Source: an uncultured Lachnospiraceae bacterium
Lineage (GTDB): Bacteria > Bacillota > Clostridia > Lachnospirales > Lachnospiraceae
Direction: 5' to 3'
Assembly (NCBI GenBank): GCA_910578715.1
Contig: CAJTRL010000059.1
Coordinates: 1 to 25,072 of the forward strand
DNA length: 25,072 nt
Within the stretch, counting starts at the first letter, position 1, and each line of letters begins with the position of its first letter. Below are positions 8,327 to 14,754 of this stretch, one piece after another. Made by a program: the position numbers and the translations under genes. Below the pieces are notes generated by a model, which saw nothing but the letters and a program-made list of their open reading frames with translations, did no database searches and was not told where the DNA came from.

Positions 8327-8379
8327 CCGCGAGCAACGAGCCAAAGTCATGCTTGCATGAATTTGGCGACTGCCGCGAG
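8327..8379. repeat. Hairpin element flanked by 7-bp direct repeats
   Basis: The inverted repeat CCAAAGTCATGC (8341-8352) / GCATGAATTTGG (8355-8366) has one mismatch and a 2-base loop. The direct repeat CCGCGAG flanks it at 8327-8333 and 8373-8379. The whole looks like a small dispersed palindromic element inserted between two divergent operons. Only one copy is in this window, so its repetitive nature is inference. Confidence 0.5.
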
Positions 8380-8408
8380 GGTGTAATATATTTCACTTTA
8401 CAGCATCT

Positions 8409-8429
8409 TTGCATCATAATTGCATCATA
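8409..8429. repeat. Direct repeat TTGCATCATA, 11-bp period
   Basis: TTGCATCATA occurs at 8409-8418 and again at 8420-8429, one helical turn apart, with a weaker GCATCTT at 8403-8409. It lies between the divergent exported-protein and sigma-factor genes and could bind a tandem regulator. Confidence 0.4.
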
Positions 8430-8517
8430 CTTACATAACAGAGCGGCCTGCTGTGACGGCACGCATAAAAATTTTTTAAATTTTGTAACCATCTTATCCC
8501 TTTAATTGTATTATGAG

Positions 8518-8531
8518 TGAAAGGCCTTTCA
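8518..8531 (+). promoter_or_regulatory. Palindrome upstream of the second sigma gene
   Basis: TGAAAGGCCTTTCA is a perfect 14-bp palindrome 26 bases before the sigma-factor start codon, so it falls in its promoter or leader region. A TGTAAC sequence at 8484-8489 resembles ECF-type -35 elements and could mean autoregulation, but I see no matching -10. Confidence 0.4.
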
Positions 8532-8556
8532 AATACAACGACATAAAGGAGCACTT

Positions 8557-9039
8557 ATGAAGCAGTCGGTACAGGAACTGGTGGCGCTCTACCGGAATAA
8601 CCTGTTTGCAGCGGCATTTAACGTATGCAAAAATGCACAGGACGCAGAGGATATTGTCCAGGATACGTTCCTCCAGTATTATACAACTAAAAATAAGTTT
8701 GAAAGCGAGCAGCATATACGCGCCTGGCTTATCAGGGTCGCCATCAACAAAGCCAAAAACGTGAACCACACCTTTTGGAAACGCAACAAAGTTTCCCTTG
8801 AAGAGTATATGGAAACACTGACTTTTGAAACGCCGGAATCTGAAAATCTGTTTGAGACCGTCATGCGGCTTCCCGAAAAATACCGCATTGTGATTCATTT
8901 ATTTTACTATGAGGATTATTCGGTCAGGGAAATGGCGGATATTCTGCATTTAAGCGAAAGCAATATCAAAGTCAGGCTGTCCCGTGGACGCAGACTGCTT
9001 CGGGAGACCTTAAAGGAGGAATGGAATGATGACAAATAA
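8557..9039 (+). CDS. ECF-type RNA polymerase sigma factor (second copy)
   Basis: This 160-residue ECF sigma factor has region 2 at about residues 5-70 (NAQDAEDIVQDTFLQYY, then HIRAWLIRVAINKAKN) and region 4 at about 105-157 (LPEKYRIVIHLFYYEDYSVREMADIL, then LSESNIKVRLSRGRRLL). AAGGAGC lies 6 bases before the ATG. The last 14 bases overlap the next gene, the classic arrangement of a sigma factor with its anti-sigma partner. Its region 4 is close to that of the sigma factor at 6147-6626, including the shared FYYEDYS segment, so the two probably arose by duplication and might recognise related promoters. Confidence 0.92.
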   Translation: MKQSVQELVALYRNNLFAAAFNVCKNAQDAEDIVQDTFLQYYTTKNKFESEQHIRAWLIRVAINKAKNVNHTFWKRNKVSLEEYMETLTFETPESENLFETVMRLPEKYRIVIHLFYYEDYSVREMADILHLSESNIKVRLSRGRRLLRETLKEEWNDDK

Positions 9040-9649
9040 AGAGCGGTACAAACAGGCATTTTCAGCGCTTCATCCCTCCGGACGCTTATCCTGGGAGGTG
9101 GAAGAAATGGCAATGATTCAGAAAAAACACAAAACGAACATGGCAGTCGCCGCCGCAATCGCATGCGCGGTCATTATCGGCGGTTCCGGAACCGTATACG
9201 CCGCGGACATCGGCGGCATTCAGGAAAAACTTTCCTTATGGCTGTACGGGGAAAAAACACAGGTCGATGTAACGGAAAACAGCGGAGGCGGAGGATATAC
9301 CTTTACCTACGAACACGATGGGGAAACCGAAATGGTGGGCGGCGGCGGTGTCAGCATCGGCGAAGACGGCACCGAAACCTGGCTGAGCGCCGGCGAGGTA
9401 GCGGAAAGCATAAACAAATCCGCTTACGTCCGTGCGGACGAAGAAGGCCGGGTCTGGGTTTACTATTATGACCAGAAATCGGATATTACGGAGCTCTTTC
9501 AGGAAAACCGCTGTCTGATTTCCCTGTCTCACGACGACCAGCCTATTTATCTGGAAATTATCAGGGAAGAAGACGGCTTCTACTCCTGTTCTCAGACGAA
9601 CAAACTGGAACAGGACATAGAATCCTATATTTTTGTGCCGGCCGAGTAA
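9026..9649 (+). CDS. Single-pass membrane protein, probable anti-sigma partner
   Basis: This 207-residue protein has a short cytoplasmic N-terminal helix region (about 1-37), one membrane segment (MAVAAAIACAVIIGGSG, about 39-55) and an external domain of about 150 residues. The external part starts YAADIGGIQEKLSLWLYG and includes a Gly-rich run. The start overlaps the sigma gene by 14 bases and uses the AAGGAGG at 9013-9019; a second ATG at 9029 is equally possible. Overlap with an ECF sigma gene plus this topology is typical of anti-sigma factors that hold the sigma factor at the membrane until a signal arrives. I see no zinc-binding HxxxCxxC motif, so it is not a classical ZAS-domain anti-sigma. 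The role is inference. Confidence 0.75.
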   Translation: MMTNKERYKQAFSALHPSGRLSWEVEEMAMIQKKHKTNMAVAAAIACAVIIGGSGTVYAADIGGIQEKLSLWLYGEKTQVDVTENSGGGGYTFTYEHDGETEMVGGGGVSIGEDGTETWLSAGEVAESINKSAYVRADEEGRVWVYYYDQKSDITELFQENRCLISLSHDDQPIYLEIIREEDGFYSCSQTNKLEQDIESYIFVPAE

Positions 9650-9704
9650 GCGAAAACGCACATAACCGGAACGGCACACAGCAGTCAGCCATTACGCCAA
9701 AAGA

Positions 9705-9746
9705 GGCATAGCCCGGCCATATCGGACTATGCCTTCCGATTTTTTT
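9705..9746. terminator. Terminator between converging genes
   Basis: GGCATAG (9705-9711) pairs with CTATGCC (9727-9733), and CCG with CGG inside. A T-run follows at 9740-9746 on the plus strand. On the minus strand the same stem is followed by TCTTTT, so it may also stop transcripts of the MFS gene. Confidence 0.7.
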
Positions 9747-9766
9747 CAGCGAAAGGCGCTGCTTTC

Positions 9767-11008
9767 TCATTCTCCGTTCTTGAAAATCTGACGTGCGCGC
9801 AGTGCGATGATAAATGACACGATTCCCGCAAAGAAAACAACGATATATTCACATCCCGTACAAACTTCAAATAATACGCCGTATAACACGCTTCCAAGCG
9901 GATTTGCGCACATGGAAACGGAAAGCATGAGCGCAATGACCTTCCCAATCAGTTCCGGAGGCGTTCCCGCCTGTACAAAAGACATTACCTGTACGGAAAA
10001 AATTGTCGAGCAGACCATAATCAGGAAACAGCACGCCGTCATCACCAGATAATTTATCATCCCGGAAGAACAAAGAAGCAGTGCACCACCCGCCGGGAGC
10101 AGACAAAGAGCGCTGATAACCAGTAGATTTCCCGCTTTTTGCATGGAAAGTTTCTTGGCGAAAACCCCCGCGCCGATTCCGCCAGCCAGCCCGCCGGCCG
10201 CCAAAGCGCCCTGTGCAAAGCCATAAAGTCTGTTGGCCCATTCCGCCTCTAAAGCAAACACTTCCGTTATCAGATAAGGCATTCCCACGTTAATCAGAGA
10301 CGACATAAACAAATTGATGCCACAGGCTAAAAGCACCGCTTTGCCGATGACAGGCTTCCCATGCCGGATAAACCGGAAACTTTCTCCGAAATCCTTCCCC
10401 ACGATTTTCCAAAGACGGCCGCCCTTTTCCTGTTTCACAAAAGGGATTCGGATAAAAATCTCCATCACGGCGGAAAACAGGAAGCACACCGTGCAGACGG
10501 CCAGCACAACCTCCAGTCCATAGGCACTGTATAAAATCCCGCCTAGCACGGGGCCGAGCAGCGCCGCAAGAGAACCAATCATGTTAATGACGGAATTGGC
10601 CGCCATCAGCTGTTCCTGTACGACCAGCGCCGGTATGCTTGCCGATACGGCAGGCTGATACGCCCCGGCAATTCCGTATAACAGCATCAGCGTAACCGTC
10701 AGCAGCAGAACCAGATTTTTTCCTCCCATCAGCATTGAAAAAGAAAAAACCAGAAAGGCCGTAAAAAAATCCAGCGCAACCATGATATTCCGCTTATTTA
10801 CACGGTCCGCAACGATGCCGCCCACCGGTGAGAGCAGAACCGCCGGCAGAAAAGCACAGGCAGTCACCACCCCATACAGCGCGGAAGACCCCGTCTGATT
10901 CAGCAAATACAAGGGCAGCGCAAACCGGATGGCCGCATTGCCGAATAAAGAAATAATCTGGCCGATGATAACCAGCGTAAAATCTTTTGAAAACAGTTTT
11001 TGTTTCAT
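9767..11008 (-). CDS. MFS transporter, probable drug or metabolite exporter
   Basis: From the ATG at 11008 this is a 413-residue protein with about twelve membrane segments. The loop after the second segment reads GGIVADRVNKRN, the family's GxxxDRxxRR-type motif A. The first residues (MKQKLFSKDFTLVIIGQ) match typical MFS macrolide/multidrug-exporter starts. An earlier in-frame ATG (11020) touches the GGAG site directly, so 11008 is preferred despite a 13-base spacing. The TetR-type regulator gene immediately upstream on the same strand, and an operator copy at 11134-11156, indicate control by that regulator, with export induced by a ligand of the repressor. The substrate is unknown. Confidence 0.9.
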   Translation of the reverse strand: MKQKLFSKDFTLVIIGQIISLFGNAAIRFALPLYLLNQTGSSALYGVVTACAFLPAVLLSPVGGIVADRVNKRNIMVALDFFTAFLVFSFSMLMGGKNLVLLLTVTLMLLYGIAGAYQPAVSASIPALVVQEQLMAANSVINMIGSLAALLGPVLGGILYSAYGLEVVLAVCTVCFLFSAVMEIFIRIPFVKQEKGGRLWKIVGKDFGESFRFIRHGKPVIGKAVLLACGINLFMSSLINVGMPYLITEVFALEAEWANRLYGFAQGALAAGGLAGGIGAGVFAKKLSMQKAGNLLVISALCLLPAGGALLLCSSGMINYLVMTACCFLIMVCSTIFSVQVMSFVQAGTPPELIGKVIALMLSVSMCANPLGSVLYGVLFEVCTGCEYIVVFFAGIVSFIIALRARQIFKNGE

Positions 11009-11041
11009 TCTTATAACCATGCTCCTTTCTCTGTCTGCGAT

Positions 11042-11080
11042 GTTTGTGCCATCAGGCACAAACTCGCGGTTGAAAAAATG
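11042..11080. repeat. Hairpin repeat in the MFS gene leader
   Basis: GTTTGTGCC (11042-11050) and GGCACAAAC (11055-11063) form a perfect 9-bp stem with a 4-base loop. Together with the following TCGCGGTTGAAAAA it matches bases 10-35 of this window at nearly every position, so there are two copies of one element 11 kb apart. It lies in the untranslated leader of the MFS gene. Confidence 0.6.
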
Positions 11081-11133
11081 AAATATCGCAAAGTACACGC
11101 GCTTCCATATAACATTTCATATTACATTCCATT

Positions 11134-11156
11134 TACATACCGCGCGACGGTATGTA
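11134..11156. promoter_or_regulatory. TetR operator O1, upstream of the MFS gene
   Basis: TACATACCG (11134-11142) and CGGTATGTA (11148-11156) form a perfect inverted repeat with a 5-base spacer. The half-site CATACCG is shared with the two sites in front of the tetR-type gene. It lies about 125 bases upstream of the MFS start codon. Confidence 0.8.
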
Positions 11157-11164
11157 TTAGTGTG

Positions 11165-11193
11165 AAAAAATATCTGCCCCTGTAAAGGGCAGA
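11165..11193 (-). terminator. Terminator of the TetR-type gene
   Basis: Just past the stop codon, TCTGCCC/GGGCAGA (11187-11193 with 11173-11179) forms a 7-bp stem with a 7-base loop, and the minus strand continues TATTTTTT. It separates the repressor transcript from the MFS gene, which therefore needs its own promoter. Confidence 0.75.
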
Positions 11194-11196
11194 ATT

Positions 11197-11850
11197 TTAC
11201 CTGTTTTTTTGGTAAATTGCCGTCAGCTCTACCATTCTGTCCGTCAGTTCATCGTCCACGACATCCAGGCCAAGCCCTTTCATCAGCTGACGAAAAATAA
11301 CGGTTTTATTCCGGACTTTTTCCACCGAATCGTCAAATACCATCGGATTCATCCAGAAATTCGCAACGAGCATGATGAGCTCCGCCAGTTCCAATGGATA
11401 TTCCGCTTCAATCGTACCGTCCGCCATCCCCTGTTCCAGAATCGGACGGATATAGTTGGGAGCGACATCCGTTATCGTTTCGCCCATCATGCTGAATAGC
11501 AGTCTTGGATTCGTACCCAGATTCGGCGCGACCGTAAAAATCTCGTCCTGTACGGGCCTGTTGACGGATTTCGTTAAAAGCGCCCGCAATTTCTCCTTTC
11601 CGCTTAAATTCTTCTGGTCACGGATATCCACAAGCAGCTGGTTGGATTCGCCCGTCATTTTCTCCGTCACGGCGACCAGAATATCTTCTTTCGACCTGAA
11701 ATGATGGTATATGGCGCCTTTGCTGAGTCCTCCCAGATTATCGATGATATCCTGAATCGAAGTATGCTCATATCCCTTTTCCAGGAACAGCCGGGCCGCA
11801 ACGTCCAAAATCAGGCTGACCGTTTCTTCCGGGTGCTTATTCCTCGCCAT
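11197..11850 (-). CDS. TetR/AcrR family transcriptional repressor
   Basis: The 217-residue protein starts with a typical TetR DNA-binding domain: ILDVAARLFLEKGYEHTSIQDII, then the recognition helix region GLSKGAIYHHFRSKEDIL (about residues 12-60). The remainder is a helical ligand and dimer domain. GGAGG lies 6 bases upstream of the ATG. Inverted repeats sharing CATACC/GGTATG lie in its own promoter (11983-11999 and 12009-12023) and in front of the MFS gene (11134-11156), so it almost certainly represses itself and the exporter. The ligand is unknown. Confidence 0.93.
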   Translation of the reverse strand: MARNKHPEETVSLILDVAARLFLEKGYEHTSIQDIIDNLGGLSKGAIYHHFRSKEDILVAVTEKMTGESNQLLVDIRDQKNLSGKEKLRALLTKSVNRPVQDEIFTVAPNLGTNPRLLFSMMGETITDVAPNYIRPILEQGMADGTIEAEYPLELAELIMLVANFWMNPMVFDDSVEKVRNKTVIFRQLMKGLGLDVVDDELTDRMVELTAIYQKNR

Positions 11851-11916
11851 AAAAAACCTCCGTTTCCGTTCATCAGTTTACAAGGTGTTTTTCACCTTTT
11901 ATTTTTGGCTCATGGT

Positions 11917-11936
11917 CATGCGAACATGTTCGCATG
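11917..11936. repeat. Perfect 20-bp palindrome in the repressor leader
   Basis: CATGCGAACATGTTCGCATG is fully self-complementary. It lies between the predicted start of the tetR-type transcript and its start codon, so it would form a hairpin in the leader RNA. The flanking GGTC and GACC, with TTTTGGCTCA nearby, faintly resemble the element at 8341-8366. It does not share the CATACC half-site and is therefore not another copy of the TetR operator. Confidence 0.5.
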
Positions 11937-11982
11937 CTCATTTGACCTTCAAATCAAGGTCGAAAGATTCTCTTTCAACTTT

Positions 11983-11999
11983 ACATACCGGTAGTATGT
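11983..11999. promoter_or_regulatory. TetR operator O2 (autoregulatory)
   Basis: ACATAC (11983-11988) and GTATGT (11994-11999) form an inverted repeat over a CGGTA centre. It lies just downstream of the -10 of the repressor's promoter, over the expected transcription start. Confidence 0.78.
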
Positions 12000-12003
12000 T
12001 TAT

Positions 12004-12031
12004 ATTATCATACCGTTGGTATGTTTGTCAA
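12004..12031 (-). promoter_or_regulatory. Promoter of the TetR-type gene
   Basis: The minus strand reads a perfect TTGACA (12026-12031), a 16-base spacer and GATAAT (12004-12009). Operator O3 fills the spacer and O2 covers the start site, so bound repressor would block it. Confidence 0.78.
12009..12023. promoter_or_regulatory. TetR operator O3 (autoregulatory)
   Basis: CATACC (12009-12014) and GGTATG (12018-12023) form an inverted repeat with a 3-base spacer, lying between the -35 and -10 boxes of the repressor promoter. Its centre is 25 bases from that of O2. Confidence 0.78.
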
Positions 12032-12122
12032 CGCCTTTATTTTTTCATACCATCTTTTATACCACAGCTCTTTCATGCTGCTTCACTTATTTTTTTCAAT
12101 GGATAATATCCAGAACGATACG

Positions 12123-12151
12123 TTGCAAATAACAACAGACTGCATTAAAAT
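12123..12151 (+). promoter_or_regulatory. Probable promoter of the GNAT gene
   Basis: TTGCAA (12123-12128) and TAAAAT (12146-12151) are separated by 17 bases. A transcript would start near 12158, close to the ribosome site AGAAGGGG. Confidence 0.6.
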
Positions 12152-12183
12152 AGTGAAAGAAAATAGAAGGGGAAAAAACAGCC

Positions 12184-12690
12184 ATGACTATCCGCCCCGC
12201 CAGCCAGTACGACTTTGAATCCATTATGAATATTTATTCTTACGCACGGGAGCAAATGCGCCTTTCCGGAAACCCGCATCAGTGGGGTTTGGACAGACCC
12301 TTTCCCGAAACAGTATGGAACGACATCCGCACAAAACAGTCCTTTGTCATCCTTGAAAAAGAACGGATTTGCGGCGTCTTCGCATTCATCATCGGCGCAG
12401 AACCAACCTATCGTATCATCGAAAACGGCGCCTGGCCAAATGATGCACCTTACGGCACGATACACCGGATTGCCGGAAACGGACAGGCCCACGGAATCCT
12501 GGCGGAAGCGCTTGCCTTTTGTGAGGAAAAAATCAATACTATCCGTATCGATACCCACAATGATAATCATATCATGCAGCATCTTCTGAAAAAATACGGC
12601 TTTCAGAAATGCGGCTATATTTACGTCGATGACGGAAGCCGCCGGATTGCATATCAGAAAAGTTCTGCGCAAATCCGTTCCACATCATAA
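12184..12690 (+). CDS. GNAT family N-acetyltransferase
   Basis: This 168-residue protein has the GNAT order: IRPASQYDFESIMNIYSYAREQM at the start, a central strand region (FVILEKERICGVFAFII), a segment (HRIAGNGQAHGILAEALAFC, about residues 98-117) in the place of the acetyl-CoA-binding loop, and NDNHIMQHLLKKYGFQKCGYIYVDDG near the end, the usual closing motif. It transfers an acetyl group from acetyl-CoA to an amine; the substrate is unknown. AGAAGGGG precedes the ATG. The last 37 bases overlap, tail to tail, the end of the decayed Rpn nuclease gene. Confidence 0.9.
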   Translation: MTIRPASQYDFESIMNIYSYAREQMRLSGNPHQWGLDRPFPETVWNDIRTKQSFVILEKERICGVFAFIIGAEPTYRIIENGAWPNDAPYGTIHRIAGNGQAHGILAEALAFCEEKINTIRIDTHNDNHIMQHLLKKYGFQKCGYIYVDDGSRRIAYQKSSAQIRSTS

Positions 12691-13330
12691 CTCTGTACTT
12701 TTTTCTGTGCCGCGAGAATCCTCTCAATCTCTGGCAGTTCTTCCTCCAGCTCCTCCGCAATCACACTGGCCGGCTTGTTTTTTTGAAGTTTCTTGCAGAC
12801 CAGCTGTACAAAATATTCCCGCTTACCTTCTTGTCTTCCTCATCGATTTCCAGAAGGTCGTGCAGACACCTGGCTCCATCCCACGGATGTTCCGTTCCGC
12901 AGTATACGACCAGCGTAATAACAGGTACGAATTTTTCACCCTTCGACAGGCCTGAAAGGAACTCATCCGTCCCCGACGGCAAATCTTTTCGCCTGTCATG
13001 GGCATTTTTCTTCTGTTTCCATTGTTTATGATAGCCCAGGCTTTCCGATAACATATTCCGTAATACCATATGATAATCTACATAAGTCTGATTTTCTACC
13101 GCCACAATATGAAGGAGCCGTCCCTTCCACATACGCGCCTTATCCATAATGGTATGAACATTTTTCCTCAGTCCGGCTTCTTTTCCCAGGTAAACGGCCT
13201 GAGCGTCTGCCGGCTCCAGGTCTTCCGGTTTCACAAGCTGCTTTCCCTGAAACAACGCTCCGTTTATCTGGTCTGCGAATCTGTCATTATCATCGAGGTA
13301 ATCATACTGATATTCGTCCGTTTTTCCCAT
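12654..13330 (-). pseudogene. Rpn family recombination-promoting nuclease (PF04754-like), internally deleted and frameshifted
   Basis: The start (MGKTDEYQYDYLDDNDRFAD, ATG at 13330 after GGGAGG) and the first roughly 160 residues, including VITLVVYCGTEHPWDG and LHDLLEIDEE, match the N-terminal PD-(D/E)XK nuclease part of the Rpn family. After EEDKK (about position 12830) the frame shifts. A different frame then gives REYFVQLVCKKLQKNKPAS, continuing to VERICAELF and a TGA at 12654-12656, the usual C-terminal tail of these proteins. Intact relatives are around 300 residues, so I infer that 70-90 residues of the middle are gone as well as the frame. The remaining open frame ends as junk (ILYSWSARNFKKTSRPV). 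The gene is almost certainly dead. Confidence 0.85.
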
Positions 13331-13470
13331 GTTCAAGTCCTCCCTTATTCATTTCATATAAGGGAGTCCCCAAGAGCGATTGACGTGTGTCACAGATGTG
13401 CTGTCAGAATTTCAGATTCCCAGATATGTTTGTAATTATGATAACACAATTTCTTCATATTGTAAAGTGG

Positions 13471-13499
13471 TTGACGAAATTCCTTTAAAAGATTATGAT
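13471..13499 (+). promoter_or_regulatory. Promoter of the cobalamin uptake operon
   Basis: TTGACG (13471-13476) and TATGAT (13494-13499) are separated by 17 bases. Transcription would start at about 13506, just before the riboswitch's closing helix. Confidence 0.8.
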
Positions 13500-13505
13500 A
13501 AAGAC

Positions 13506-13710
13506 TGTACTGTCCGGGGAAACAGGTGCAAATCCTGTACGAGCCCGTCGCCGTAAGGCATATTTCATACACCGTGTACCTGACCCGAAGCCACTTTCGG
13601 GAACAAGCCATTGGTCAAATCCGAGAAGGCCGGTCTGCGGTATGCCAAGTCGAAATATCCGGACAGACAGCTTCCCTTTTCATAACCGCGGGCGCCGGTT
13701 CCGGGGAAAA
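13506..13710 (+). ncRNA. Cobalamin (B12) riboswitch
   Basis: The core GGGGAAACAGGTGCAAATCC followed by TGTACGAGCCCGTCGCCGTAA is the conserved B12-riboswitch segment. It is followed by CCGAAGCCACTTTCGG (the GCCACT loop hairpin), GAGAAGGCC and a divergent B12-box-like AAGTCGAAATATCCGGAC. CTGTCCGG (13510-13517) pairs perfectly with CCGGACAG (13659-13666) to close the aptamer. Downstream, TTCCC/GGGAA with AACCG/CGGTT (13672-13708) form a hairpin without a T-run. This suggests control of translation, or of another kind, more than simple termination. High B12 should switch off the two uptake genes that follow. Confidence 0.88.
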
Positions 13711-13731
13711 TAAACACAAAGGAGATTATAC

Positions 13732-14205
13732 ATGAAAATGAACCGAAACAAAAAACTTTCGTCATTCATCCTTTGTATGGTGCTGATTGTGGCTATGGCA
13801 CTCTCTGCAACAGGTTGTAATGGCAGTACACCCAAAACATCCGTTACGGAAACGAATACGGAAACAAAAGAAAACGCAGACGACAGTGCCCAGGCAGAAA
13901 GCACCGTTCTCGGCGAAGGCAGCCGCAGTTTTTCCTTTACCGTCGTAGACCAGGATGGAAAAGAAACACAGTTTGAAATCCACACCGATAAGGAGACTGT
14001 CGGCGACGCGCTGACCGAGCTGGAGCTGATTGCCGGAGAGGAAGGCGACTATGGCCTCTATGTCAAAACGGTAAACAATATCACCGTGGATTACGATACG
14101 GACGGTAAGTACTGGGCCTTTTACGTCAATGGAGAATATGCAACGGCCGGCGTTGACTCCACGCCAATCGCAGAGGGCGAAAGCTACGCCTTCCATGTGG
14201 AATAG
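13732..14205 (+). CDS. DUF4430 lipoprotein, probable cobalamin-binding component
   Basis: This 157-residue protein has a lipoprotein signal peptide: basic start, hydrophobic core, then LSATGC with the lipid-carrying Cys at residue 29. A Thr/Glu-rich linker (about 30-60) leads to a DUF4430 domain (about 62-157), including DALTELELIAGEEGDYGLYVKTVNNI and the typical KYWAFYVNGEYATAGVDSTPI. DUF4430 resembles the C-terminal domain of transcobalamin and is often found with B12 uptake systems. AAAGGAG is 7 bases from the ATG, directly under the cobalamin riboswitch. It sits 6 bases before the S-component gene. A surface protein that captures B12 for the transporter is the best reading; direct binding is inferred. 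Confidence 0.88.
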   Translation: MKMNRNKKLSSFILCMVLIVAMALSATGCNGSTPKTSVTETNTETKENADDSAQAESTVLGEGSRSFSFTVVDQDGKETQFEIHTDKETVGDALTELELIAGEEGDYGLYVKTVNNITVDYDTDGKYWAFYVNGEYATAGVDSTPIAEGESYAFHVE

Positions 14206-14211
14206 GCTGAT

Positions 14212-14754
14212 ATGTCAGGAAAGAAACCCGGTTCAGGCATGAAACTGACCATCCGGGAGGTGGTCGTTTTTGGAATGCTCGGCTCCATCATGTATGCTTC
14301 CAAATTCGTCATGGAGCTGCTTCCCAACATCCATCTGCTCGGTGTATTTACAATCGCTTTTACGGTCGTTTACAGAAAAAAAGCGTTATACCCAATCTAT
14401 ATTTATGTGATTTTAAACGGCATTTTCTGCGGCTTCGCGGCGTGGTGGATTCCATACCTGTACTTGTGGACCGTTCTCTGGGGCGCGGTTATGCTTCTTC
14501 CCGCGAGAATGCCCCGGGGCGCGCAGCCATTCGTCTATATGGCTGTCTGCGCGGCCCACGGTTTTTTATTCGGAACGCTCTATGCGCCGGCACAGGCAAT
14601 TCTGTTCGGACTCAGCTTCAAAGGGACAATTGCCTGGATTATCGCCGGTCTGCCCTGGGATTTTATGCACGGCATCAGTAATTTTCTCTGCGGCATTCTG
14701 ATTATGCCTGTCGTTTCAGTCCTGAGGCTGGCGGAAAAAAATACGCATTTATAA
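14212..14754 (+). CDS. ECF transporter S component, probable cobalamin specificity (CbrT-like)
   Basis: This 180-residue protein has about six membrane segments, the size and shape of an energy-coupling-factor substrate-binding (S) subunit. It has a conserved-looking N-terminal helix (REVVVFGMLGSIMYASKFVMELLPNIH) and a last helix pair with PWDFMHGISNFLCG. The cobalamin riboswitch and the DUF4430 lipoprotein upstream point to vitamin B12 as substrate. No EcfA ATPases or EcfT are present, so it is a group II S component that must use a shared EcfAA'T module encoded elsewhere. The start follows the preceding stop by 6 bases with only a weak ribosome site, so translational coupling is likely. Its last 6 bases overlap the end of the converging gene. 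Confidence 0.85.
   Translation: MSGKKPGSGMKLTIREVVVFGMLGSIMYASKFVMELLPNIHLLGVFTIAFTVVYRKKALYPIYIYVILNGIFCGFAAWWIPYLYLWTVLWGAVMLLPARMPRGAQPFVYMAVCAAHGFLFGTLYAPAQAILFGLSFKGTIAWIIAGLPWDFMHGISNFLCGILIMPVVSVLRLAEKNTHL

Noticed and set aside
9026..9649. Secreted protein with cleavable signal peptide ending in YAA
   Set aside because: The hydrophobic segment begins about 38 residues in, too far for a normal signal peptide, and the overlap with the sigma gene favours a membrane-anchored partner; cleavage is not excluded.
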